The notes under the pieces: generated by a model
Databases searched by the model: none
Told to the model about the DNA's origin: nothing
What the model saw: the letters and a program-made list of their open reading frames with translations, nothing else
Part shown: positions 7,619 through 16,660 of the stretch, piece after piece
Layout of the letters: each line of letters begins with the position of its first letter
Numbering within the stretch: position 1 is the first letter of the stretch
Position numbers and translations under genes: made by a program
Source of the DNA: JBBROS01 sp965217935
Lineage (GTDB): Bacteria; Pseudomonadota; Alphaproteobacteria; Acetobacterales; Acetobacteraceae
Direction: 5' to 3'
Assembly (NCBI GenBank): GCA_965217935.1
Contig: OZ244581.1
Coordinates: 1,116,001-1,180,000, forward strand
Length of the DNA: 64,000 nucleotides

Positions 7619-9523
7619 ATGCCTCCCAGGATGCGGTATGGCCTGCTTATGAAATGGCCGAAACTCACCCAGCGCAAAATAGCGCGCATGTTGCGGCCTG
7701 TCGCGGCAGTTGCCCTTTTGGCTCCTCTCGTCCCGCTCAGCAGCCGCGCCGCAGACCCCCAGCCCTACACCGTCAACGTCCAGGAAACTGGCCAGGCTCC
7801 GCTCGACGCGGCGCTCATGGGCAGCTCCACCCTGATCAACCTGCGCGAGAAAGCCCCCGCCGGACCCTTCGCACTCGTCGCCCGCGCCCGCAACGACAAG
7901 GAGCGCCTGCAATCAGCCCTCGGCAGCTTCGGCTACTACGACGGCAAGGTCGCCATCACCATCGACGGCCAGGACATCGACGATCCCAAGCTCCCCGACC
8001 GGCTGGAAGCCGCCAAAGGCCCCGTCCCGATCAAGATCGGCGTCGCCAAAGGCCCGCAGTTCACGATCGGCAGCATCACCCTCAACGGCGAATCCGGCCC
8101 GGGCGCCCTTGACCAGGCCCGCTCCGTCCTCAAGCTGAAATCCGGCGACCCCGCGCAAGCCGCCGAAATCGTCGCCGCCCAGGGCCGGATGCTCACCAAG
8201 CTGCGCGACGACGGCTACGCGCTCGCCAAGGTCGGCACCCCCGACGCCACCCTGCTGCCGTCCGAGAACAAGCTCGACATCGCCTACACGGTCGAGGCCG
8301 GGCCGCGCGTCGACCTCGGCCCCATCGCTATCGACGGCCTCGACCGCGTCAACGAAAGCTACGTCCGCCGCGTGCTCACCATCCATCAGGGTGAACGGTT
8401 CGACCCCCGCCTGATCGAGGAAGCCCGGCAAAACCTGGCCCAGCTCGGCGTGTTCGGCACCGTCCGCGCCCGCGCCGCCGAGCAATTGAACCCGCAAGGC
8501 CAGATTCCGATCACCATCGACGTCACCGAACGCCCGCGCCGCGCCGTCGGCATCACCGCGTCCTACTCCACCGACCTCGGCGCCAGCGCAGGCGTCACCT
8601 GGCAGCACCGCAACCTGTTCGGCAATGCCGAGACGCTCAAACTCGGCGCGGCCGTCACCCAGCTCGGCGGTTCCGCTACCCAAGGCATCGGCTACGACGT
8701 GACCGCCGCCTTGACGTTTCCAGACATCTTTGCCCGCAACCAGTCCCTCACTATATCGCTTGAAGCGGTCAAAGAGAACTTGGATGCCTACGACCGCCGG
8801 GCCTACCTTGCCGGCGTCACCCTCACCCGCAAGCTCAGCGAGCAATGGACAGTCAACGGCGGCCTGCTCGCCGAACAAGCGAGAATCACCCAGGAGGGCG
8901 TCACCACCGACTACACCCTGATCGGGGTCCCCCTCGGCGCAAAATACGACACCACCGGCCCGGAGGGCCTGCTCAACCCCACCCACGGCGTCAAGGTCTT
9001 CCTCACCGCCGTTCCGACCGCCGCCATTCAAACCGGGAGCAACTACGTCATCCTGCAAGCCATCGCCTCGACCTACCTGAACTTCGCCGACGAAGAGGGC
9101 CGCAGCGTGCTCGCATTGCGCGGCAACCTCGGCAGCATCCAGGGCGCGTCGACCTTCCAGATTCCGCCCGACCAGCGCCTCTACGCCGGCGGCAGCGCCA
9201 CGGTGCGCGGCTACAAGTATCAGTATGTCGGCCCCAAGTTCCCCGTCAGCGGGCGGCCCACCGGCGGCACCTCGCTTGCCGCAGCCCAGGTTGAGTACCG
9301 TCAGCGCTTCGGCGGCAGCTACGGCGCCGCCGTGTTCGTCGATGCCGGGCAGGTGAGCGACGGCAGCAACCCGTTCAGCGGCGATCTGCGCGTCGGCGCC
9401 GGCGTCGGCGCGCGTTACTACACCTCGTTCGGACCCTTGCGCATCGACGTCGCAGTTCCCCTCAACACCGTGCGCGGCAACGATTCGTTCCAGCTCTACC
9501 TCGGCATCGGCCAGACCTTCTGA
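7619..9523 (+). CDS. tamA: Outer-membrane assembly protein TamA (Omp85/BamA family)
   Basis: An outer-membrane Omp85 protein of about 634 residues that works with TamB in inserting or moving outer-membrane components. The export signal is around RMLRPVAAVALLAPLVPLSS. The N-terminal half holds POTRA domains (QSALGSFGYYDGKVAITIDG; VDLGPIAIDGLDRVNESYVR). The C-terminal barrel has the conserved ATVRGYKYQYVG loop and ends with an aromatic residue (QLYLGIGQTF), as expected for a BAM substrate. Several in-frame starts are possible (TTG 7562, ATG 7619, 7631, 7649); none has a strong ribosome-binding site, so the start is uncertain. The stop overlaps the tamB start by one base. Confidence 0.92.
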   Translation: MPPRMRYGLLMKWPKLTQRKIARMLRPVAAVALLAPLVPLSSRAADPQPYTVNVQETGQAPLDAALMGSSTLINLREKAPAGPFALVARARNDKERLQSALGSFGYYDGKVAITIDGQDIDDPKLPDRLEAAKGPVPIKIGVAKGPQFTIGSITLNGESGPGALDQARSVLKLKSGDPAQAAEIVAAQGRMLTKLRDDGYALAKVGTPDATLLPSENKLDIAYTVEAGPRVDLGPIAIDGLDRVNESYVRRVLTIHQGERFDPRLIEEARQNLAQLGVFGTVRARAAEQLNPQGQIPITIDVTERPRRAVGITASYSTDLGASAGVTWQHRNLFGNAETLKLGAAVTQLGGSATQGIGYDVTAALTFPDIFARNQSLTISLEAVKENLDAYDRRAYLAGVTLTRKLSEQWTVNGGLLAEQARITQEGVTTDYTLIGVPLGAKYDTTGPEGLLNPTHGVKVFLTAVPTAAIQTGSNYVILQAIASTYLNFADEEGRSVLALRGNLGSIQGASTFQIPPDQRLYAGGSATVRGYKYQYVGPKFPVSGRPTGGTSLAAAQVEYRQRFGGSYGAAVFVDAGQVSDGSNPFSGDLRVGAGVGARYYTSFGPLRIDVAVPLNTVRGNDSFQLYLGIGQTF

Positions 9524-12500
9524 TGCGGCGCTTCGGCAAAATCCTGCTGTGGTGCCTCGGCATCGTCCTGCTGCTGCCGATCCTGGCCGTCGCCGCCATC
9601 CTGATCGCGCTGAACACCGACCCGGGCCGCCGGCTCGCCGAAACCCAGCTTGCCAGCCTGACCGGCAACATGGTCGTGCTGAAGGGCCTTGAAGGCCGCT
9701 TCCCCGACCGCATCAGCCTCGCCCACGTCGAGATCCGCGACAAGGAGGGTCCTTGGCTGCTCGCCGACAACCTCGCCCTCGACTGGTCCCCGCTGGCGCT
9801 CCTGCACAAGCAAGCCCTCGTCAACCGCCTTGATGCCGGCCTCCTGCAAGTTCCCCGCCTGGCCAAGAGCGCGCCTGCCGCGAAGACGCCCGCCCCTCAA
9901 TCGAACCAGCCCTTCTCGCTGCCGGTCCGGGTCACCGTCGAGCAGCTCGCCGTGGACCGCATCGAGATCGGCGCCCCCGTTATCGGCAAGAATGCCGCTC
10001 TCTCGCTTGCCGGCCGCGCCGACGCGCAGAGTTTGGAGACCGCCACGGCCGCCCTCACCCTCAAGCGCCTGCCCGTCCCCGCCGGCGGCCCCGAGCAGCC
10101 CGGCGCCTACGCGCTGACCGCTCAGCTCACCCCGGAGCGCATTAACGCCAACCTCATTGTCCATGAGCCTGAACAGGGCCTGATCGCCACACTCGCCAGC
10201 CTGCCCAACATCGGCGCCCTCAACCTCAACGCCGCCGTCAACGGCCCCCGCTCGGCGCTGGCCACGCAGCTGAACCTCTCCGCCGGCCCGCTGACCGCCA
10301 CCGCGAACGGCGCCGTGGACCTGCCGGGCAGCACGCTCGCGCTCGACCTCACGGCGCAGGCCCCGGCCATGCAGCCCGCCGCCAATGTGTCCTGGCAGGC
10401 CATCGCGCTGAACGCCCACGTCGCCGGGCCGTTCACCGCTCCCGACGCCAGCGGGACCTTGCGCCTCGACGACGTCCAGGCGGCGGGCGCGGCGATCCAG
10501 TCCCTCAAAGCCAACCTCGCCGGCAACAAGGGGACGGTGAACCTCAACGCCGTTCTCGCCGGCCTGCGCATTCCCGGGCCAAAGCCCGCTTTGCTTGCCG
10601 ACGCCCCGCTCAAGCTCGACGTCAACGTCCGGCTCGACCAGCCTGGACGCCCGGCCTCCTATGTCCTTGCCCACCCGTTGATTGATCTTAAAGGCACCGC
10701 GCTGACGGCCGGCAACCAGAGCGTCGACGCCGTGCTTACCTTGCCTGAACTCGCCCCGCTGGCCGAAGCCGCCGGGCAGATGATCGAGGGCCATACCACC
10801 CTCGGTCTCCACGTTAGGAGAAACCCGGAGCTTACCACGATCGATGCTGACGGCACGCTCGCCATCACTGGCGGCGCGGCGCCGGCCCCCGGCCTCATCG
10901 GCCCCGATGCCAAGCTCGGCCTCGCCGTCAAAATGCAGGGCCAGGACGTCACCATCGACCGCCTGACCCTGAAGGGCGCTGCAGTCACCCTTGCCGCCAT
11001 TGGCACGTACCAGCCCAAGGGCGCCGACCTCAGCGCCCAGATCGGCCTATCCGACCTCTCCCTCGTGACCCCGACCCTGAAGGGCGATGCCAAGCTCGCT
11101 ACCCGCGTGCATGGCCCGCTCGACGACTTCGCCCTCGAAAGCACGCTGACCGGCAACGTCGGCGCCGAGAAATTCCCCCCAGGCCCGATCAAGCTCACCG
11201 CCAACCTCACCGGCCTCCCGACCGCCCCGACCGGGCGCATTACCGGCGAGGGCGTTCTCGACGGCGCCCCTCTGCATCTCGCCCTTGATGCCAGCCGCGC
11301 CACCGACGGCACGCTGCACGCCACCATCGACCAGGCCGACTGGCGCAGCTTCCACGCTGACGGCGACCTGACCCTCGCCCAGGGCGCCACCCTTCCCCAA
11401 GGCAAGGCGGCGATAAGGTTCACCCGCCTCGAAGACCTCCGCCCCCTGATCGGCCAGCCGGTCGGCGGCAGCGTGGTGGCCAACATCCAGCTCGGCAACA
11501 GCGAGGTCAACCTTGATGCCGAAGCCAACAAGGCCGGCCTGCCCGGCCAGCAGGTCGGGCACGCCACGATCAAGGCCCACGTCACCGACCCGCTGACGGA
11601 CCCGTCCGTCAAGGCCACGCTGGTCGCGCAGCAGATCGACGCCGCCGGCGTGACCGGAACCGCCCGCGTGGACGTCGACGGCCCGCAATCCGCGCTGGAC
11701 ATCAAGACTGCCGCCGACATCGCCGTCTCCGGCACGAACGCCAAGATCGCCGCCGCCGCGTTGCTGAACGTTCCGGCCAAGAGGCTGCGGCTGGCTTCGC
11801 TGCAGGTCACCGCCGACAACGCGAGCATCCAGCCGCAGACCGTCCGCCTGCTTGCCCCGGCCACCATCGACTACGGTCAGGGCGTCGCCGTGGACCGCCT
11901 GCGCATCGGCCTGCAGCAAGCGGTGCTCGACGTCGCCGGGCGTTTCTCTCCCAGCCTTGACGCCACCATTACCTTGCGAACCCCCGCGGACATTGCCGCG
12001 ATCGCCGCCCCGAACCTGGCGCTGAACGGCAATATCGCGCTTGACGCCCGCCTCACCGGCGCCCCCGCCAAGCCCGGCGGGACCATCAAGCTCACCGCCA
12101 GCGGCATCCAGATGCGGAAAGGCCCCGGCCAGGCCGTCCCGCCCGCCAACCTCAACGCGACCATCGACCTGCAGGGCACGTCCGCGCGCGTCAACGCCCG
12201 CCTGGCCGCCGGTTCCGCCAATCTCGCCGTCAACGGCCAGGTTCCGCTCGGCGCCGGGCAGATCAACTTGCGGGGCTCAGGCGGCCTCGACCTCGCGCTC
12301 ACCGACCCCATCCTTGTCGCCCAAGGCCGCCGCGCCCGCGGCAAGGTGAGCCTCGACGTCACCGTGACCGGCACAGCCGCCAAGCCCGAGATCGGCGGCA
12401 CGATGCGGCTTGCCAACGGCGAGGTCCAGGACTTCACCCAGGGCCTGCGCCTCAACGACGTGACCGGCCTGTTCCGCTTCGAGGGCGAGACGCTGCGCAT

Positions 12501-13551
12501 CGCCAGCCTCCGCGCGAAGGCCGGCGACGGCACGATCGGCGTGCAGGGCAGCATCGGCGTCCTCGCCCCTGCCCTGCCGGTCGACATCGCCATCACCATG
12601 CGCGATGCCCGGCCGCTTTCGTCGGACCTCATCACCGCCGTCCTCAACGCCGACCTCAAGATCGGCGGCGCGGTCAAATCCGGGCTCGACGCCAGCGGCG
12701 ACATCCTGATCAAGAGCGCCGAACTCCGCATCCCGAGCGGCCTGCCCACCTCCGTCGTCACCCTCGACGTGCATCGGCCCGGCGAAGAGACCGCGCCGCC
12801 GCCCGCGCCTTCCGCGCCGATCGGCCTCAACCTCCACATCCGCGCGCCCGAAGCCATCTACATCCGCGGACGCGGCGTCAACGCCGAGATGGCCGGCGAC
12901 CTGCGCATCCGCGGCGCCAGCCAGCAGCCGCAGGTCTCGGGCGGCCTCAACATGCGCCGGGGCCAGCTCGACATCGCCGGCACCACGCTGACCTTCGACA
13001 GCGGCAAGGTCGGCTTCGACGGCACGGGCGTCACCGGCAAGATCGACCCTACGCTCGATTTCGTCGCCAACAGCACGGCCGGCGGCATCACCGCCACGCT
13101 GGCAATCACCGGCTACGTCAGCGACCCCAAGATCAAGCTCAGCAGCAGTCCGCCGCTGCCGCAGGACGAGGTTCTGGCCTACCTGATCTTCAAGCGCAGC
13201 GCCAAGGAACTCGGCCCGTTTCAGATCGCCGGCATCGCCGCCGGGCTGGCGGAATTGAGCGGCGTGACCGGCGGCGGCGGCGGCCCGCTCGACAAGGTCC
13301 GGCAGGGCCTGGGCCTCGACCGTCTTTCGTTGGGCAGCGACAGCGACAGCAGCAAGTCCATCAGCCCCACCATCGAGGCGGGCAAGTACGTGGCCAACGG
13401 CGTCTATATCGGCGCCAAGCAAGGCACGACCGGCGCCCAGACCCAGGCGCAGGTGCAGATCGACATCCTCAAGGGCCTGAAGCTCGAATCCGATGTCGGC
13501 GCGGGCAAGGGCGGCAATGAGGTTGGGCTTACATATCAGTTCGAGTATTGA
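9523..13551 (+). CDS. tamB: Translocation and assembly module protein TamB (DUF490)
   Basis: A 1342-residue AsmA-like protein. A single N-terminal transmembrane anchor (ILLWCLGIVLLLPILAVAAILIAL) is followed by a very long beta-rich periplasmic part with repeated LxLxAxx patterns. The conserved C-terminal DUF490/TamB domain is marked by GGLNMRRGQLDIAGTTLTFD, LSSSPPLPQDEVLAYLIF and a final LTYQFEY. Family knowledge: it spans the periplasm as a groove for lipid or protein transfer and pairs with TamA at the outer membrane. It starts within the tamA stop (TGATG), so it is translationally coupled. The length is typical. Confidence 0.95.
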   Translation: MRRFGKILLWCLGIVLLLPILAVAAILIALNTDPGRRLAETQLASLTGNMVVLKGLEGRFPDRISLAHVEIRDKEGPWLLADNLALDWSPLALLHKQALVNRLDAGLLQVPRLAKSAPAAKTPAPQSNQPFSLPVRVTVEQLAVDRIEIGAPVIGKNAALSLAGRADAQSLETATAALTLKRLPVPAGGPEQPGAYALTAQLTPERINANLIVHEPEQGLIATLASLPNIGALNLNAAVNGPRSALATQLNLSAGPLTATANGAVDLPGSTLALDLTAQAPAMQPAANVSWQAIALNAHVAGPFTAPDASGTLRLDDVQAAGAAIQSLKANLAGNKGTVNLNAVLAGLRIPGPKPALLADAPLKLDVNVRLDQPGRPASYVLAHPLIDLKGTALTAGNQSVDAVLTLPELAPLAEAAGQMIEGHTTLGLHVRRNPELTTIDADGTLAITGGAAPAPGLIGPDAKLGLAVKMQGQDVTIDRLTLKGAAVTLAAIGTYQPKGADLSAQIGLSDLSLVTPTLKGDAKLATRVHGPLDDFALESTLTGNVGAEKFPPGPIKLTANLTGLPTAPTGRITGEGVLDGAPLHLALDASRATDGTLHATIDQADWRSFHADGDLTLAQGATLPQGKAAIRFTRLEDLRPLIGQPVGGSVVANIQLGNSEVNLDAEANKAGLPGQQVGHATIKAHVTDPLTDPSVKATLVAQQIDAAGVTGTARVDVDGPQSALDIKTAADIAVSGTNAKIAAAALLNVPAKRLRLASLQVTADNASIQPQTVRLLAPATIDYGQGVAVDRLRIGLQQAVLDVAGRFSPSLDATITLRTPADIAAIAAPNLALNGNIALDARLTGAPAKPGGTIKLTASGIQMRKGPGQAVPPANLNATIDLQGTSARVNARLAAGSANLAVNGQVPLGAGQINLRGSGGLDLALTDPILVAQGRRARGKVSLDVTVTGTAAKPEIGGTMRLANGEVQDFTQGLRLNDVTGLFRFEGETLRIASLRAKAGDGTIGVQGSIGVLAPALPVDIAITMRDARPLSSDLITAVLNADLKIGGAVKSGLDASGDILIKSAELRIPSGLPTSVVTLDVHRPGEETAPPPAPSAPIGLNLHIRAPEAIYIRGRGVNAEMAGDLRIRGASQQPQVSGGLNMRRGQLDIAGTTLTFDSGKVGFDGTGVTGKIDPTLDFVANSTAGGITATLAITGYVSDPKIKLSSSPPLPQDEVLAYLIFKRSAKELGPFQIAGIAAGLAELSGVTGGGGGPLDKVRQGLGLDRLSLGSDSDSSKSISPTIEAGKYVANGVYIGAKQGTTGAQTQAQVQIDILKGLKLESDVGAGKGGNEVGLTYQFEY

Positions 13552-14069
13552 CGGGCTGGCATGCCTTAACTGTAAAAGTCTTCAGCGGCTCGATGCTCGT
13601 TGCGGAGGTCACGGAGTGGGCAGCCGTTCACGATTTGGTTAGACGGTGCGCTGGACCACGAGGCGGATGATGGCGAGGGCGACCGTGGCCTCGGGCACCT
13701 GAGCAGATACGCGTTGCATAAGCCGCGAATGCCTGCTCAGGGCTCGTTCGGAAATAATCGCTGTGAATCGATCGGGCGAACGAGCGCCTCAAGTTTCTAT
13801 ACTGCCGGGCAGCTTTGTCGGCGGGCTGTCGCGCTTATTGCCGAAGCTGACCTTAAGGTAGCGCGCAAGGCGACCCTGGTTCAAGTTGAAGGACACGAGG
13901 AGCTTGCGGGATCAGGCAGGGGACAAGCCTCCTGCTCCGGTTCCGCGGGCAGCGTCACCGGCCAGCTCCATGCAACGCGCTGGGGCGAGCTGCTTTCGTT
14001 GACGGGCATGGTTTCCTAAGCAGCCGTCGATGCCTATATCGCGGCGATACCTGACATTGGAGGATCACC
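13552..14069. other. Intergenic region with repeat remnants
   Basis: About 520 bases with no convincing gene; an open frame at 13600-14019 has no sensible composition. It contains CGAATGCCTGCTCAGG (13726-13741), close to one arm of the 217-260 palindrome, and CCTAAGCAG (14015-14023), the start of the other arm. A 9-bp inverted repeat GCTCGTTCG/CGAACGAGC spans 13742-13785. A block near 13772-13797 recurs at 25148-25173. It reads as degraded dispersed repeats. GGAGG at 14059-14063 is the msrB ribosome-binding site. Confidence 0.5.
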
Positions 14070-14495
14070 ATGTCCCTGTTCGCCCGCACGGCCGAGCCCG
14101 AGACCTTCCCCTTTACGCTGAGCGATGCCGAATGGCGTCAGCGCCTGACTCCGGAGCAATATCAGGTCATGCGCGGGCACGGCACCGAGCGCGCCTGCAC
14201 CAGCCCGCTGAATGCCGAGAAGCGGGACGGCGCCTATGTCTGTGCCGGCTGCGGCCAGGTCCTGTTCGATACCGGCGCGAAGTTCGAGAGCGGCACCGGC
14301 TGGCCGAGCTTCTATCAGCCGGCCGCGGACGATGCCGTGGGAACGACCAAGGACCGCAGCTTCGGCATGGTCCGCATCGAGGTTCATTGCAGCAATTGCG
14401 GCAGTCATCTCGGCCACGTGTTCCCGGACGGGCCGCGGCCGACCGGCGACCGGTATTGCATCAACGGCGTCTCGCTCGACTTTCAGCCTGCCTGA
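14070..14495 (+). CDS. msrB: Peptide-methionine (R)-S-oxide reductase MsrB
   Basis: A 141-residue enzyme that repairs the R-epimer of methionine sulfoxide in proteins. Two zinc-binding CxxC pairs are visible (CAGC and CSNC). The substrate loop SGTGWPSF and HLGHVFPDG are present, and RYCINGVSL supplies the catalytic cysteine. A strong GGAGG ribosome-binding site precedes the ATG. The glucosidase gene follows after 5 bases, so the two may be co-transcribed although functionally unrelated. Confidence 0.96.
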   Translation: MSLFARTAEPETFPFTLSDAEWRQRLTPEQYQVMRGHGTERACTSPLNAEKRDGAYVCAGCGQVLFDTGAKFESGTGWPSFYQPAADDAVGTTKDRSFGMVRIEVHCSNCGSHLGHVFPDGPRPTGDRYCINGVSLDFQPA

Positions 14496-14500
14496 GCCGC

Positions 14501-16660
14501 ATGACGGTCGAGATCTCTGTCGGACCGCCGCAGCTCGCGATCCATCAGGGGTTCACCGTTCTGGTCACCGAACCGGACGGCAGCATCGGCTGGCCGTCCG
14601 ACAAGGGTTTTTACTACAACGACACCCGGCTGGTCAGCGCTTATGCCGTTTACGCCAACGGCCAGCCCTGGACTTTGCTGAACAGCGGCAGCCCGGCGTA
14701 TTACGGGTGCCGCATTTTCCTGACGAACCAGACCGTTTTGAGCGAGGGCGGGGAGATATGTCCCCGGTCGCTGAGTCTTGTGCTCAGCCGCGTGATCGAT
14801 GGCGGGATGCTCGAACTGCACGAGATCACCAACTATGGGCGGGAGCCGGTCGCCTTCAATTACGAGGTCTCGATCCGAAGCGATTTCGCCGACATCTTCG
14901 AGGTCAAGTCCGGCCGGATCGTACGGCGCGGGCGAATCGGCAGCGTGTGGTCGAAACAGGCTTGCGAGCTGACAATCGACTACAGCAACGCCGGTTTTTA
15001 TCGCGGCCTGCGCGTCAAGGCCCGGGCTCCGTCCCAGGCATACTGGGCCAATGGTCGGCTCAGCTTCGCGGTCAAGCTCAAGCCTGGCGAGAGTTGGTCC
15101 GGCGCCTTGCACTGCGACTTGCTGGACGGCGACAAGGTTATCGAAGCCCCGGATGAATGCGTGCTGACCGGCGACAGCAGGCAGCAGCGGGAATTGGACC
15201 GCTGGCGTGAGAACGTGCTGAAACTGTCGAGCAGCGTGTCGTCGTTCGAGCGGCTGTTCAATCAGGCGGTCGAGGACATGGCGGCGCTTCGACTGCCGGT
15301 TGAGCACGACGGCGGCGTGGCGCAGATCCCGGCGGCCGGGCTGCCTTGGTTCGTGGCGCTGTTCGGGCGGGATACGCTGATTGCCTGTTTGCAGACGATG
15401 ATCCTGCATCCCGATTTTGCCCGCGGGACGCTCAGCGTGCTGGGCAAATGGCAGGCGCGCGAACGCGACGATTACCGGGATGCCGAACCGGGCAAGATCA
15501 TGCACGAATTACGCAGCGGCGAATTGGCCGCGCTCAAGCTCATTCCGCATACGCCATATTATGGCACGGCGGATGCGACGCCGCTCTACCTGATGCTGTT
15601 GCACGCCACGTGGAAGGCGACGGGCGACATGGATTTGCTGCGGCAGCACCTTGAGACCGCCGAGGGCTGCCTCGGCTGGATTGAGGCTTTCGGCGACCGC
15701 GACCGGGATGGATTCCAGGAATACGGCACCCGGTCTGATCAGGGATATGAGAACGTCGGCTGGAAAGACAGCGGCGATGCGGTCGTCGACGCCGATGGGA
15801 CGCCGGTCAAAGGCCCAAAGGCGCTTTGCGAGTTGCAGGGATACGTGTTCGCTGCTTGGCGCGGCATGGCGGAAATCTTCGCGGCGCTGGGCAATTCGGG
15901 TCGCGCGGCGGTGCTGACGGCCAAGGCGGACGCGCTTTACAGCAAGTTCAACGACGCGTTCTGGGATGAGGCAGGGGGCTTTTATGCTTACTGCCTCGAC
16001 GGCGGCAAGCGCCCGATCTTGTCGGTCGCGAGCAACCCGGGGCATCTGCTCTGGTGCGGCATCGTCCCGCCCGAGCGCGCCGGCCGGGTGGTCGGCCGTT
16101 TCATGCGAGACGATATGTGGAGCGGCTGGGGCATTCGGACGCTGAGCGCGGACAACCCGTCCTATAACCCGTTCTCGTATCAGAACGGCGCGGTGTGGCC
16201 GCATGACAACAGTTTAATCGCGCTCGGTTTCAAGCGGTATGGCTTTCATGAGGAGGCGAACCGGGTCGCCGGGGATATCCAGCGGGCTGCCAGGTATTTC
16301 GCGCATCGGCAATTGCCGGAGCTGTACTCCGGGGTCGAGCGCGACGAGACGAACTTTCCGGTGCAGTACCTCGGCGCGAACGTGCCGCAAGCCTGGGCTG
16401 CCGGGTCGGTGTTCGCGCTCGTGCAAGCGATGCTGGGGTTGGAGCTGGATGCGCCGAACGGGCGATTGCTTATCGACCCTGAGTTTCCGGACTGGCTGCC
16501 GGACCTTACTCTGCGTGACGTCCGCTTGGGTGAGCATCGCTTCGACATCGCATTCAAGAGGTCGGATGAAGGGGTCGGGTATGACGTGCTGCGAGGCGAT
16601 GCGAACCGTGTTGTCCGGCGCGTGAGGAATGGGGGCGCTCTAGGCGAGGCGCTCAGTTAG
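14501..16660 (+). CDS. Amylo-alpha-1,6-glucosidase / glycogen-debranching family protein
   Basis: A 719-residue protein. An N-terminal beta-sandwich (bacterial GDE N-terminal domain: GFTVLVTEPDGSIGWPSDKG, then YYNDTRLVSAYAVYANGQ) is followed by an (alpha/alpha)6 glucosidase-like domain. PWFVALFGRDTLIA and YENVGWKDSGDAVVDADG are the conserved active-site segments of this group; NGAVWPHDNSLIALG is also conserved. The start was set at the ATG 5 bases after msrB, because the longer open frame only reads msrB in another frame. Likely cytosolic, hydrolysing alpha-1,6 branches or related glucans; the exact substrate is unknown. Confidence 0.88.
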   Translation: MTVEISVGPPQLAIHQGFTVLVTEPDGSIGWPSDKGFYYNDTRLVSAYAVYANGQPWTLLNSGSPAYYGCRIFLTNQTVLSEGGEICPRSLSLVLSRVIDGGMLELHEITNYGREPVAFNYEVSIRSDFADIFEVKSGRIVRRGRIGSVWSKQACELTIDYSNAGFYRGLRVKARAPSQAYWANGRLSFAVKLKPGESWSGALHCDLLDGDKVIEAPDECVLTGDSRQQRELDRWRENVLKLSSSVSSFERLFNQAVEDMAALRLPVEHDGGVAQIPAAGLPWFVALFGRDTLIACLQTMILHPDFARGTLSVLGKWQARERDDYRDAEPGKIMHELRSGELAALKLIPHTPYYGTADATPLYLMLLHATWKATGDMDLLRQHLETAEGCLGWIEAFGDRDRDGFQEYGTRSDQGYENVGWKDSGDAVVDADGTPVKGPKALCELQGYVFAAWRGMAEIFAALGNSGRAAVLTAKADALYSKFNDAFWDEAGGFYAYCLDGGKRPILSVASNPGHLLWCGIVPPERAGRVVGRFMRDDMWSGWGIRTLSADNPSYNPFSYQNGAVWPHDNSLIALGFKRYGFHEEANRVAGDIQRAARYFAHRQLPELYSGVERDETNFPVQYLGANVPQAWAAGSVFALVQAMLGLELDAPNGRLLIDPEFPDWLPDLTLRDVRLGEHRFDIAFKRSDEGVGYDVLRGDANRVVRRVRNGGALGEALS

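Noticed and set aside
7913..9058. Long minus-strand frame opposite tamA
   Set aside because: Antisense shadow of a strongly supported gene, as are the long minus-strand frames opposite tamB.
13600..14019. Open frame in the tamB-msrB gap
   Set aside because: No ribosome-binding site, no recognisable domain, and it covers repeat fragments; typical chance frame in high-GC DNA.
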